A stretch of DNA of 64,000 nt from Knoellia koreensis (lineage in GTDB: Bacteria; Actinomycetota; Actinomycetes; Actinomycetales; Dermatophilaceae). Shown here piece after piece: positions 45,900 through 52,950 of this stretch. A program made the position numbers and the translations under genes. Position 1 is the stretch's first letter; every line of letters begins with the position of its first letter. The stretch is taken from the NCBI RefSeq assembly GCF_013041615.1, contig NZ_JABEPQ010000002.1, positions 186,001 through 250,000 on the forward strand, written 5' to 3'. The notes under the pieces are model-generated. The model saw nothing but the letters and a program-made list of their open reading frames with translations. It did not search any database and had not been told where the DNA came from.

Positions 45900-46853
45900 G
45901 TGAAGACGACGTCGGGTGACTTCGAGCTGACGATGGACGAGCTGAGAGCCGTTGCCGCGTATGCCGCATCGTGCGCCGAGCCGTCGCTCGTCATCTTCCG
46001 GACGGCCCTCCCCCGCGACCCCCGACCCGCGGCCGCGATCGAGGCCGCACGGGCCTTCGCCGAAGGCGCGCCGCGCTCCCGGCTCCAGCGGACTGCCGCC
46101 GCGGATGCCCTCAGGGCGGCCAAGGACGCACCGACCGATGCCGCCTCGCACGCCGCCCACGCGGCCGCGGGAGCCGCGTCCGCGGCATACCTGCACCCGC
46201 TGGCGAAGGCCACCCAGGTCAAGCACGTCCTCGGGCCGGCCGCCCACGCGGCACGGGCGGCCGAGCTCGCCCGAGGCGACGACCCCGTGGTGGCCGAGTA
46301 CGTCCTCGACGCCGCCGCCAAGCGCGCAACACCAGTGGTCCTGGACGTGCTGTCGCGCTACCCGCGAGCTCCCAAGGGGCGCACCAGGATCGCCGAGCTC
46401 ACGACCCGCCTCGACAGCCTGCTGCGCGACCCCAAACCTGAGCCCCGGGTCGTGGACGACCCCGGCCCGTTCTTCCACGGCACCCGCGCCGACGTGGCCG
46501 TCGGGGACCTGCTCACGCCCGGCTGGAAGTCCAACTACGGGTCGGGGCGGCAGTCCAAGCACATCTACGTCACCGCCCTGCCCGCCGGGGCCCCGCTCGC
46601 CGCCGAGTTGGCCCGCGGCGACGGGCCTGCGCGGGTCTACCGGGTCGAGCCGCTGGGCCGGCTCGAGGACGACCCCAACGTCACCGACAAGCGGTTCCCC
46701 GGCAACCCGACCCGCTCCTACCGCACGACCGAGCCGATCCGAGTGGTCGAGGAGGTCGTCGGGTGGGAGCCGCCGCCGGCAGAGCAGGTCCGACACATCA
46801 GGGAGCAGATGGGCAAGCTGGCCGAGCTCGGCATCGAGGCCATGGACGACTGA
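45900..46853 (+). CDS. Imm5-like domain fused to rifampin ADP-ribosyltransferase (Arr) domain
   Basis: 317 residues from GTG 45900, after AGAGGATGAGG. Residues 8-175 are an Ala-rich helical domain with LTMDELRAVAAYAASCAEP and AAYLHPLAKATQVKHVLG, which I recognise as the putative immunity protein Imm5 type. Residues 188-290 match Arr: PFFHGTRADVAVGDLLTPG, SNYGSGRQSKHIYVTA, RVYRVEPLGRLEDDPNVTDK and FPGNPTRSYRT. Arr inactivates rifamycins by ADP-ribosylation from NAD. The linker is about 12 residues. Resistance is plausible, but a regulatory or toxin-antitoxin-like role cannot be excluded. Confidence 0.8.
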   Translation: MKTTSGDFELTMDELRAVAAYAASCAEPSLVIFRTALPRDPRPAAAIEAARAFAEGAPRSRLQRTAAADALRAAKDAPTDAASHAAHAAAGAASAAYLHPLAKATQVKHVLGPAAHAARAAELARGDDPVVAEYVLDAAAKRATPVVLDVLSRYPRAPKGRTRIAELTTRLDSLLRDPKPEPRVVDDPGPFFHGTRADVAVGDLLTPGWKSNYGSGRQSKHIYVTALPAGAPLAAELARGDGPARVYRVEPLGRLEDDPNVTDKRFPGNPTRSYRTTEPIRVVEEVVGWEPPPAEQVRHIREQMGKLAELGIEAMDD

Positions 46854-46862
46854 GCCAGGCGG

Positions 46863-47525
46863 TCAGTCGCGCCGCACCGCGTCGGTCATCATGGCGGCGA
46901 GCCAGGTGGTGAAATCCTTTTCACGCCAACCGCATTCGTGCACCAGGGTGTCGTAGTGGACCGGATCGTTGAAGAACCAGATCGCGTCGACCGTGCGGCC
47001 GTCGGACGCACGCCGTGACCGTGACCCAGCAACCTTGCGGACCTGGTCGACGACCATCTGCGCGCCAGCGCGGCGGTTGCGCTGGGTGCGTTCCCAGAGC
47101 TCAGCCACTTCAGGCCCGGCGTCGGAGGCCCGACGCACCACCTCGAACAACCGCCCAGCACGCCGACCGATGACGGTGCAGACCTCGGCATACGCGGCGA
47201 CCACGCCCTCCGGGCTGTCGGCGTCCCACACGGGCCGGAACCACGGGCGTTCCGCCACGGGCACGGGCTCGTCGTCCCCGGCGAGAGCCTCGTCCAGCAC
47301 TGCGCTCAGCAGGGCGGGCTTGGACCCGAAGACCGTGGTGACGGTCGGTCGCGACACCCCTGCCGCGGTCGCCACCTGCGCCAGCGACGTCGGCCCGTAG
47401 CCCTGCTGCTCGAAAAGCCGGGTCGCCGCCACCACGATTGCGTGCCGCGTCCGCCGGGCACCTTCCTCACGCACCGCCGAACGGTAGGGGCGTGTGCCCT
47501 GGTCGGAACTCTTGACGACTGCCAC
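46863..47525 (-). CDS. TetR-family transcription regulator
   Basis: 220 residues from GTG 47525. The DNA-binding part is EGARRTRHAIVVAATRLFEQ, then SLAQVATAAGVSRPTVTTVF and GSKPALLSAVLDEAL. The C-terminal domain is longer than usual and ends WFFNDPVHYDTLVHECGW. It is divergent from a cupin gene with a 62-bp A/T-rich spacer holding CATATTCAACATACTCATG, a probable operator region. It is convergent with the Imm5-Arr gene, nine bases apart, so the antibiotic link is not direct. Confidence 0.9.
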   Translation of the reverse strand: MAVVKSSDQGTRPYRSAVREEGARRTRHAIVVAATRLFEQQGYGPTSLAQVATAAGVSRPTVTTVFGSKPALLSAVLDEALAGDDEPVPVAERPWFRPVWDADSPEGVVAAYAEVCTVIGRRAGRLFEVVRRASDAGPEVAELWERTQRNRRAGAQMVVDQVRKVAGSRSRRASDGRTVDAIWFFNDPVHYDTLVHECGWREKDFTTWLAAMMTDAVRRD

Positions 47526-47587
47526 AGCTTGAGCATACCTTTCGCATATTCAACATACTCATGTGCTAGTGAAAGTAGGCGGCCACC

Positions 47588-48076
47588 ATGGAGACGACCA
47601 CCGCGAGCCCCTACCTCCTGCGGCCCGACGAGGGCGAGGCACTCTGGTTCCTCGGAAACCTCGTCACCCTCAAGGTGACCGGCGCCCAGACACGTGGCGC
47701 ACTCACCGTCGCCGAGTTCCTCAACCCGCCGGGCTTCGCTCCGCCACTGCACCGTCACGTCATCGAGGACGAGATGTTCTACGTGCTCTCGGGAACGGCC
47801 GAGTTCCGTTGTGCGGGAATGTCGCTCGCGGCCGAGCCCGGCGACTTCGTGCTGCTGCCTGTGGGTCTCCCGCACACCTTCCTCGTGGGTTCTGACGAGC
47901 CGCTCAGGGTCCTGCAGATCACGAACCCGGCGGGCTTCGAAGGATTCGCGGCGGCGGTCGGCGAGACCGCCACCCGACGGGAGCTGCCAGACCCCGGGCC
48001 CATCGACCCCGCCGCACTCGGACACGCGGCCGCCCAGCACGGGATCGAGCTCCTCGGACCTCCACCAGCCGCCTGA
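47588..48076 (+). CDS. cupin-domain protein
   Basis: 162 residues from ATG 47588. The two cupin motifs are PPLHRHVIEDEMFYVLSGTA (HxH and Glu metal ligands) and PGDFVLLPVGLPHTFLV (the last His ligand). It is a single-domain small-molecule-binding or dioxygenase-type cupin. The divergent TetR gene is the likely regulator. It is followed at 48084 by a weak CCCC-GGGG dyad. The substrate is unknown. Confidence 0.85.
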   Translation: METTTASPYLLRPDEGEALWFLGNLVTLKVTGAQTRGALTVAEFLNPPGFAPPLHRHVIEDEMFYVLSGTAEFRCAGMSLAAEPGDFVLLPVGLPHTFLVGSDEPLRVLQITNPAGFEGFAAAVGETATRRELPDPGPIDPAALGHAAAQHGIELLGPPPAA

Positions 48077-48129
48077 CCGCCCCCGTCGCCGACGGAGGGG
48101 CCTGGCGTCTGCCTCCCTAGACTCTCGAC

Positions 48130-48741
48130 GTGAGCCGAACTATCCGTCGTGTGGCCGTGTTCTGTGGTTCGAGCCCGGGCGTCGACCCGGACTGGACCAA
48201 GCAGTCCTACGAAGTGGGGCGAGGCCTGGCCGAGAAGGGCATCGGGCTCGTCTACGGTGGTGGCGGCTCGGGGCTGATGCGCGAGGTGTCGCAAGGAGCG
48301 CTCGACGCCGGGGGCGAGGTGATCGGGGTGATGCCGCGGTCGATGATCGAGCGCGAGTGGGGCCGCGCCGACCTCACCGCACTGCACGTCGTCGACACGA
48401 TGCACGAGCGCAAGGCCCTGATGGCCGCGCTCGCCGACGCGTTCCTCACCCTGCCGGGCGGGCTCGGCACGCTCGAGGAGGTCATCGAGGTCTGGAGCTG
48501 GCGACACATCGGCTTCAACGACGACCCCGTCGCGTTCCTCAACCTGGGTGGGGTCTGGACCACGCTGCTGAAGGCCCTCGAAGGGCTGGTCGACGCCGGG
48601 TTCATCCAGCCTGCGGTGCTCGACGACGTCGTGGTCGCCGAGGACCTCGACAGCGCCCTGGCCGGTCTGACCGCGCGGCTGTGCGACGAGTCGGGCGACG
48701 AGCCAGGTGGCGGGCGGAATGGCGGGTCAGGGCAGCGCTGA
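48130..48741 (+). CDS. LOG-family protein (cytokinin riboside monophosphate phosphoribohydrolase-like)
   Basis: 203 residues from GTG 48130. VAVFCGSSPGVDPDW, GIGLVYGGGGSGLMREVSQG, MHERKALMAALADAFLTLPG and GGLGTLEEVIEVWSW reproduce the PGGxGTxxE motif of the LOG family, which hydrolyses nucleotide monophosphates to free base and ribose 5-phosphate (cytokinin activation in plants and mycobacteria). The last 20 residues are Gly/Arg-rich and overlap the reading frame of the opposite aminotransferase by 15 bp. Confidence 0.92.
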   Translation: MSRTIRRVAVFCGSSPGVDPDWTKQSYEVGRGLAEKGIGLVYGGGGSGLMREVSQGALDAGGEVIGVMPRSMIEREWGRADLTALHVVDTMHERKALMAALADAFLTLPGGLGTLEEVIEVWSWRHIGFNDDPVAFLNLGGVWTTLLKALEGLVDAGFIQPAVLDDVVVAEDLDSALAGLTARLCDESGDEPGGGRNGGSGQR

Positions 48742-49862
48742 CGCAAGCCGCTCGACGGTGCCGTCGACATCGGTGAGCTTGTCGAGACCGAAGAGGCCGA
48801 CCCGGAACGTCGAGAACCCCTCGGCTCACCGACCATGAGGGGAACGCCCGCAGCCACCTGCAGCCCGCGCTGCTTGAGCGCCGCGCCGCTCTTGATCTCG
48901 GGGTCGTCGGTGTAGGACACGACGACGCTGGGGGCCGCGAACTCCGGCGCGGCCACGGACGGGTAGCCGCGGTCGGCGAGCAGCGCGCGGACCTTGGTGC
49001 CCAGGTCGAGCTGCGCGTCGCGCAACCGGTCGAGCCCCGCGTCGCGCGTCTCGAGCATGAGCGCCGCGTCGCGCGCGAGCGTGTCGGTCGGCATGGTGGC
49101 GTGGTAGGGCGTCTGGCCCTGGGTGTAGGCCTCGCTGATCGTCAGCCACTTGCGCAGGTCGAGGGCGAAGCTTGTCGACGTCGTGGCCATCACCTGCTCG
49201 CGGGCCGCCTCGCCGAGCATCACGAACCCCGCGCCCGGTGAGCCGCTCCAGCCCTTCTGCGGGGCGCTGAGCAACACGTCGACCCCGAGCGACTTCATGT
49301 CCACCCACATCGCACCCGAGGCGATGCAGTCCAGGACGAAGAGGCCGCCGACACGGTGGGTGGCCTCGGCGACGGCCCGGACGTAGTCGTCGGGCAGCAG
49401 CATCCCCGCCGCCGTCTCCACGTGTGCCGCGAAAACCACCTCGGGCCGCTGCTCCTCGATTGCCGCGACCACCTCCTCGACCGGCGCCGGCGTCCATGGG
49501 GCGCGCGGTTCGTCGGAGACGGGACGTGCGCGGCATACCGTGCTGTCACTGGGGATCGACCCGGCCTCGAAGATCTGCGACCAGCGGGCCGAGAACAGTC
49601 CGTTGCGGACCACGAGGGTGCGGCGACCCGTCGCGAGCTGGCGCGCGACGGCCTCCATGGCGTAGGTGCCGCCGCCGGGCACGACCGCAACCGTGTCGGC
49701 GCTGTACGTCGTGCGCAGGACGTCGATGATGTCCTGCATCACGCCGACGAAGCGCTGCGACATGTGGTTGAGCGAGCGGTCGGTGAAGACGACGGAGTAC
49801 TCGAGCAGTCCGTCTGGGTCGATCTCGGGGCGCGGCAGGGTCACCTCAGCAGGTTGCCACAT
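48727..49862 (-). pseudogene. class V aminotransferase broken by a single-base frameshift
   Basis: From ATG 49862 (MWQPAEVTLPRPEID) the frame reads as an alanine-glyoxylate-type class V aminotransferase: VVPGGGTYAMEAVARQLATG, VFAAHVETAAGMLLPDDYV, and the PLP lysine in LSAPQKGWSGSPGAGFV. After GVPLMVGEP, near 48822, the frame is lost. The next frame continues the protein exactly as expected, FSTFRVGLFGLDKLTDVDG, to a TGA at 48727-48729. One missing base (GAGCCG-GAGGGG-type) explains it. It is either a recent pseudogene or a sequencing error. About 97% of the protein would be intact upstream of the break, minus the final 35 residues. Confidence 0.8.
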
Positions 49863-49890
49863 GGGGTGCGGCACGCGCAGGCGTGAACGC

Positions 49891-50547
49891 TCAGCGGCGG
49901 GTCTTGACGACCCTGCCGGGTATGCCGGCGACGACGGCCTTGGCGGGGTAGGTCCCGCGGGCGACCGCCGAGGCCGCGACGACCGTGTGGTCCCCGATGC
50001 GGGTGCCGCGCGTGACGACCACCTTGGTGCCGAGCCAGACGTCGTTGCCGATGCGCACGGGGGTCTTGACGATGCCCTGGTCCTTGACGGGGATGTCGAG
50101 GCGCTCGGTCACGTGGTCGAAGTCGCAGATGTAGACGTCGTCACCGAAGAGGCAGGCTCGCCCGACGGAGAGGTCGATCCAGCAGTTGAGGGTGTTGCGG
50201 ATGCCGATGACCGACTTCTCGCCGATGCGCAGAGTGCCTTCGTGGGCGCGAACCCGGGCGTGTGCGCCGAAGTGGGTGTAGGCGCCGATCACCATGCGCC
50301 CGTAGCCTTCCCGCACCTCGAACCGCACGTCCGGGCCGATGAAGCACGGCCCCTCGAACCGCAGCGACGGGTAGCGCGCGCTCGCCCGGGCCATGCGCAG
50401 GTAGGACGCGAGGTGGTGCCGGGTGAACGCTCCGTTGGCCAGCGCCCAGCCGACCCAGCGCAGCCATGCGAGCGGTCGTGGCAGCCCCCACGGTGCGTGT
50501 TCGCCGTGCTCGGCCGGCGACATGTCGGCGTCGGCTGCGCTGCTCAT
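49891..50547 (-). CDS. acyltransferase with left-handed beta-helix (LbH)
   Basis: 218 residues from ATG 50547. Hexapeptide repeats are visible in RFEGPCFIGPDVRFEVREGY, MVIGAYTHFGAHARVRAHEG and VRIGNDVWLGTKVVVTRGTR, ending with IGDHTVVAASAVARGTYPAK and AVVAGIPGRVVK, the pattern of the maltose/galactoside O-acetyltransferase branch. The acceptor is probably a sugar or lipid-linked glycan. It follows a methyltransferase and a crotonase gene on the same strand, 39 bp apart from the methyltransferase. Confidence 0.88.
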   Translation of the reverse strand: MSSAADADMSPAEHGEHAPWGLPRPLAWLRWVGWALANGAFTRHHLASYLRMARASARYPSLRFEGPCFIGPDVRFEVREGYGRMVIGAYTHFGAHARVRAHEGTLRIGEKSVIGIRNTLNCWIDLSVGRACLFGDDVYICDFDHVTERLDIPVKDQGIVKTPVRIGNDVWLGTKVVVTRGTRIGDHTVVAASAVARGTYPAKAVVAGIPGRVVKTRR

Positions 50548-50586
50548 GCTGCGTCCTCGTGGAAGCCCTCGGCTGACCCGGCCGGA

Positions 50587-51585
50587 TCAGCCGGGCTTCA
50601 CCCCGGTGATGCCGACGTTGTAGAAGAACTGAGCGGGCACCACCTTGGCCAGCACCCCGTCGAGCGCGGAGAGACGGCGCCACGACCCGTAGGCAAACAT
50701 CGCCCAGTTCCAGCCGAGGGCTCCGGGCTTGACGGCCGCCTCGAAGGTGCGGACCGGCCAGCCGAGGAGCGCCGCCGTGAGCTCCTCGGTGCGCGTCTGC
50801 ACGTCGACGGCACCGGCTCGCTCGGCCATCGCGGCGAGCTCGGTCGGGTCGAACGTGTGCAGGTCGACGATGGCCTCGAGCGCCGCGGCGCGCGACGACT
50901 CGTCGAGCTCCTCCTGCGCCTTGGCCCACTTCTCGCGCAGCGGCGGGAGCTTGGTGAGGGCGGTTGCTGCCTTCCACGTGACTCGTCCGAGTCGGCGCGC
51001 GTACCAGTCCCCGATCGTCGTCGGCTCGCCCGCGATGACGAACCGGCCGCCGGGCTTGAGCACCCGCAGCATCTCGCGAAAGGCAGCTTCCACGTCAGGG
51101 ATGTGGTGAATCACCGCGTGACCGACGACGACGTCGAACGTGTTGTCGTCGTATGGAATTCGCTCGGCGTCGGCGACCCGCCCCGAGACGCTGAAGCCCA
51201 GCATCTCGGCGTTGCGCTTGGCCGCCTCGACCATGCCCGGCGACAGGTCGGTGACGTGGACCTCGTCGAGCACCCCGGCCTGCTTGAGGTTGAGTGAGAA
51301 GAAGCCGGTGCCGGCACCGAGCTCGAGCGCCCTGGCGTAAGGCCACGGCTCGGGACGACCGGTGATGGCGACGAACCGGTCACGGGCGTAGTCGATGCAG
51401 CGGCGGTCGAAGGAGATCGACCACTTGTCGTCGTAGGTCTGCGCCTCCCAGTCGTGGTAGAGCACCTGGGCCAGCTTGGTGTCCTCATAGGCCGCAGCGA
51501 CCTCGTCCGCGGTCGCGATGGGGTGCGGCGCGGGATCCTTTGCGTCCGAACGCGATCCGGGTGAGGCCTTCGTCTTCGCCGCCAC
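50587..51585 (-). CDS. SAM-dependent methyltransferase
   Basis: 332 residues from GTG 51585. Motif I is ALELGAGTGFFSLNL, motif II EVHVTDLSPGMVEAAK, and IPYDDNTFDVVVGHAVIHHI the post-I region. A long C-terminal helical extension (about residues 200-332) is specific to this group. There is a hydrophilic Lys-rich leader of 20 residues. It begins immediately after the crotonase stop (TGA-GTG), so the two are cotranscribed. The substrate may be an aromatic or lipid acid; this is not shown. Confidence 0.88.
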   Translation of the reverse strand: MAAKTKASPGSRSDAKDPAPHPIATADEVAAAYEDTKLAQVLYHDWEAQTYDDKWSISFDRRCIDYARDRFVAITGRPEPWPYARALELGAGTGFFSLNLKQAGVLDEVHVTDLSPGMVEAAKRNAEMLGFSVSGRVADAERIPYDDNTFDVVVGHAVIHHIPDVEAAFREMLRVLKPGGRFVIAGEPTTIGDWYARRLGRVTWKAATALTKLPPLREKWAKAQEELDESSRAAALEAIVDLHTFDPTELAAMAERAGAVDVQTRTEELTAALLGWPVRTFEAAVKPGALGWNWAMFAYGSWRRLSALDGVLAKVVPAQFFYNVGITGVKPG

Positions 51586-52365
51586 TCAGCGACCCTCGAA
51601 CTTCGCCTTGCCGGGGCCGTTCTCGACGAACGACTTCATGCCGATCTCCCGGTCCTCGGTCGCGAACAGGCTGTGGAACAGCATCCGCTCGATCTCCAGC
51701 CCGGTCTCGAGGTCGACCTCGAGACCGCGGTCGATCGCGTCCTTGGCCGCACGGATCGCGACGCTCGCACCGCCCACGTACGGCTCGAGCCGAGCCCGCG
51801 ACGCGGCATACACCTCGTCCGCCTCGACGACCTCGTCGACGAGCCCGATCGCCAGGGCTTCGTCGGCGCTGACGAAGCGACCGGAGAAGACGAGGTCCTT
51901 CGCCTTGGCGGGGCCGATGAGACGCGAAAGTCGTTGCGTGCCACCGGCACCCGGGATGACTCCGAGCAAGATCTCGGGCTGGCCGACCTTGGCGTTCTTG
52001 GCAGCCACCCGGAAGTCGCACGCGAGCGCGAGCTCGAGCCCACCGCCCAGGGCGTAACCGGTGATGGCCGCCACGGTCGGCTTGGGGATGCGTGCGACGG
52101 CCCGCGTGAAGTCCTGGAGCAGCTGGCTGTAGTCCGCCATCTCCGCGTAGGACTTGGTGGCCATCTCCTTGACGTCGGCGCCGGCGGCGAAGACCTTCTC
52201 GCCGCCGTAGACCACGACGCCGTAGACGTCGGCGCGCTCGCTCACCTCACGAGAGAGCTCCATGAGCCGCTGCCCCACCTCGGCGCTCAGCGCGTTCATC
52301 GGGGGACGGTTGAGGCGCAGTGTGGCGATGCCGCCCTCGACCTCGAGGGTCACCAGGTCGCTCAT
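51586..52365 (-). CDS. enoyl-CoA hydratase/isomerase family protein
   Basis: 259 residues from ATG 52365. IATLRLNRPPMNALSAEVGQ, AAGADVKEMATKSYAEM (oxyanion hole), AITGYALGGGLELALACDFR and GVIPGAGGTQRLSRLIGPAK are crotonase signatures, including both oxyanion-hole loops and the glutamate-bearing segment. It probably hydrates a trans-2-enoyl-CoA in fatty-acid oxidation. Its start codon overlaps the stop of an unusual 21-codon frame (52362-52427). Confidence 0.93.
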   Translation of the reverse strand: MSDLVTLEVEGGIATLRLNRPPMNALSAEVGQRLMELSREVSERADVYGVVVYGGEKVFAAGADVKEMATKSYAEMADYSQLLQDFTRAVARIPKPTVAAITGYALGGGLELALACDFRVAAKNAKVGQPEILLGVIPGAGGTQRLSRLIGPAKAKDLVFSGRFVSADEALAIGLVDEVVEADEVYAASRARLEPYVGGASVAIRAAKDAIDRGLEVDLETGLEIERMLFHSLFATEDREIGMKSFVENGPGKAKFEGR

Positions 52366-52433
52366 GCGGGGCCCCCGCGAAGTATCTGGAGGAGCGCAGC
52401 GGGGGAAGAACTTCGTGGGGTGCTCATGCGGGG
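52360..52433 (-). repeat. ATGA-junction palindromic element, copy 1 (21-codon frame at 52362-52427)
   Basis: Between the YbjN stop and the crotonase start lies a 62-bp unit bounded by a perfect 12-bp direct repeat GCTCATGCGGGG (52360-52371 and 52422-52433). Read on the minus strand it is a complete frame, MSTPRSSSPAALLQILRGG plus PA, whose ATG overlaps the YbjN stop and whose TGA overlaps the crotonase start (ATGA at each side). Its ends carry CCCCACGAAGT and ACTTCGCGGGG, an inverted repeat. A related copy is at 59321-59403. It looks like a small mobile element inserted into an ATGA junction without breaking coupling. Confidence 0.6.
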
Positions 52434-52915
52434 TCCCCGTCGGGGGCGGGCTGGCCGGCGCCGGGGCCGGTGGGGCCGCCCTCGCCGCCCATGATGCGCT
52501 CGTGCCACAGCTGCACCGCGGCCAGGACGAGCTGGATCGAGACGTTGACGAGCACCGGCACGTCGCTGCCGGGCGTGACCACGTGCTCGCTGGTCACGAC
52601 GAGGGTGTCGTTGGCGAGACCGGCCTTGACGCAGTTCATCTGCAGCGAGATCTCGTTGCAGGTCGACAGCCGCGTCAGGGGGTCGCTCGGAACCGCGTCG
52701 CTGATCGCCCACTGCCCGAAGACACGCATGATCTGGACGTCGCCCTCGGTGCAGCGAACGAAGATCTGCTGGTCCTGCACGGTGAACGCCACGTCGCCGT
52801 CACCGTCCACGTTGGGCGCGAGCCCCGCGTCGATCAGGGCGTCGAGGACGCGCCCGCGCAGCGGGTGCTCATCCGGCGGGGGCGGGAAGTTCGGGAGGGC
52901 CGTGGGGTCGCTCAT
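52424..52915 (-). CDS. YbjN-domain protein
   Basis: 163 residues from ATG 52915. DEHPLRGRVLDALIDAGLAP, DVAFTVQDQQIFVRCTEGD, LTRLSTCNEISLQMNCVKAG and SIQLVLAAVQLWHERI give the YbjN fold (a type III chaperone-like alpha/beta unit). Actinobacterial members are often paired with metabolic enzymes and their function is unknown. The ending is Gly/Pro-rich. It is probably the first gene of the operon with crotonase and methyltransferase. Confidence 0.82.
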   Translation of the reverse strand: MSDPTALPNFPPPPDEHPLRGRVLDALIDAGLAPNVDGDGDVAFTVQDQQIFVRCTEGDVQIMRVFGQWAISDAVPSDPLTRLSTCNEISLQMNCVKAGLANDTLVVTSEHVVTPGSDVPVLVNVSIQLVLAAVQLWHERIMGGEGGPTGPGAGQPAPDGDPA

Positions 52916-52950
52916 GGGGTCAACCGTAACCAGTGCCTAGGCTGAGGGCC

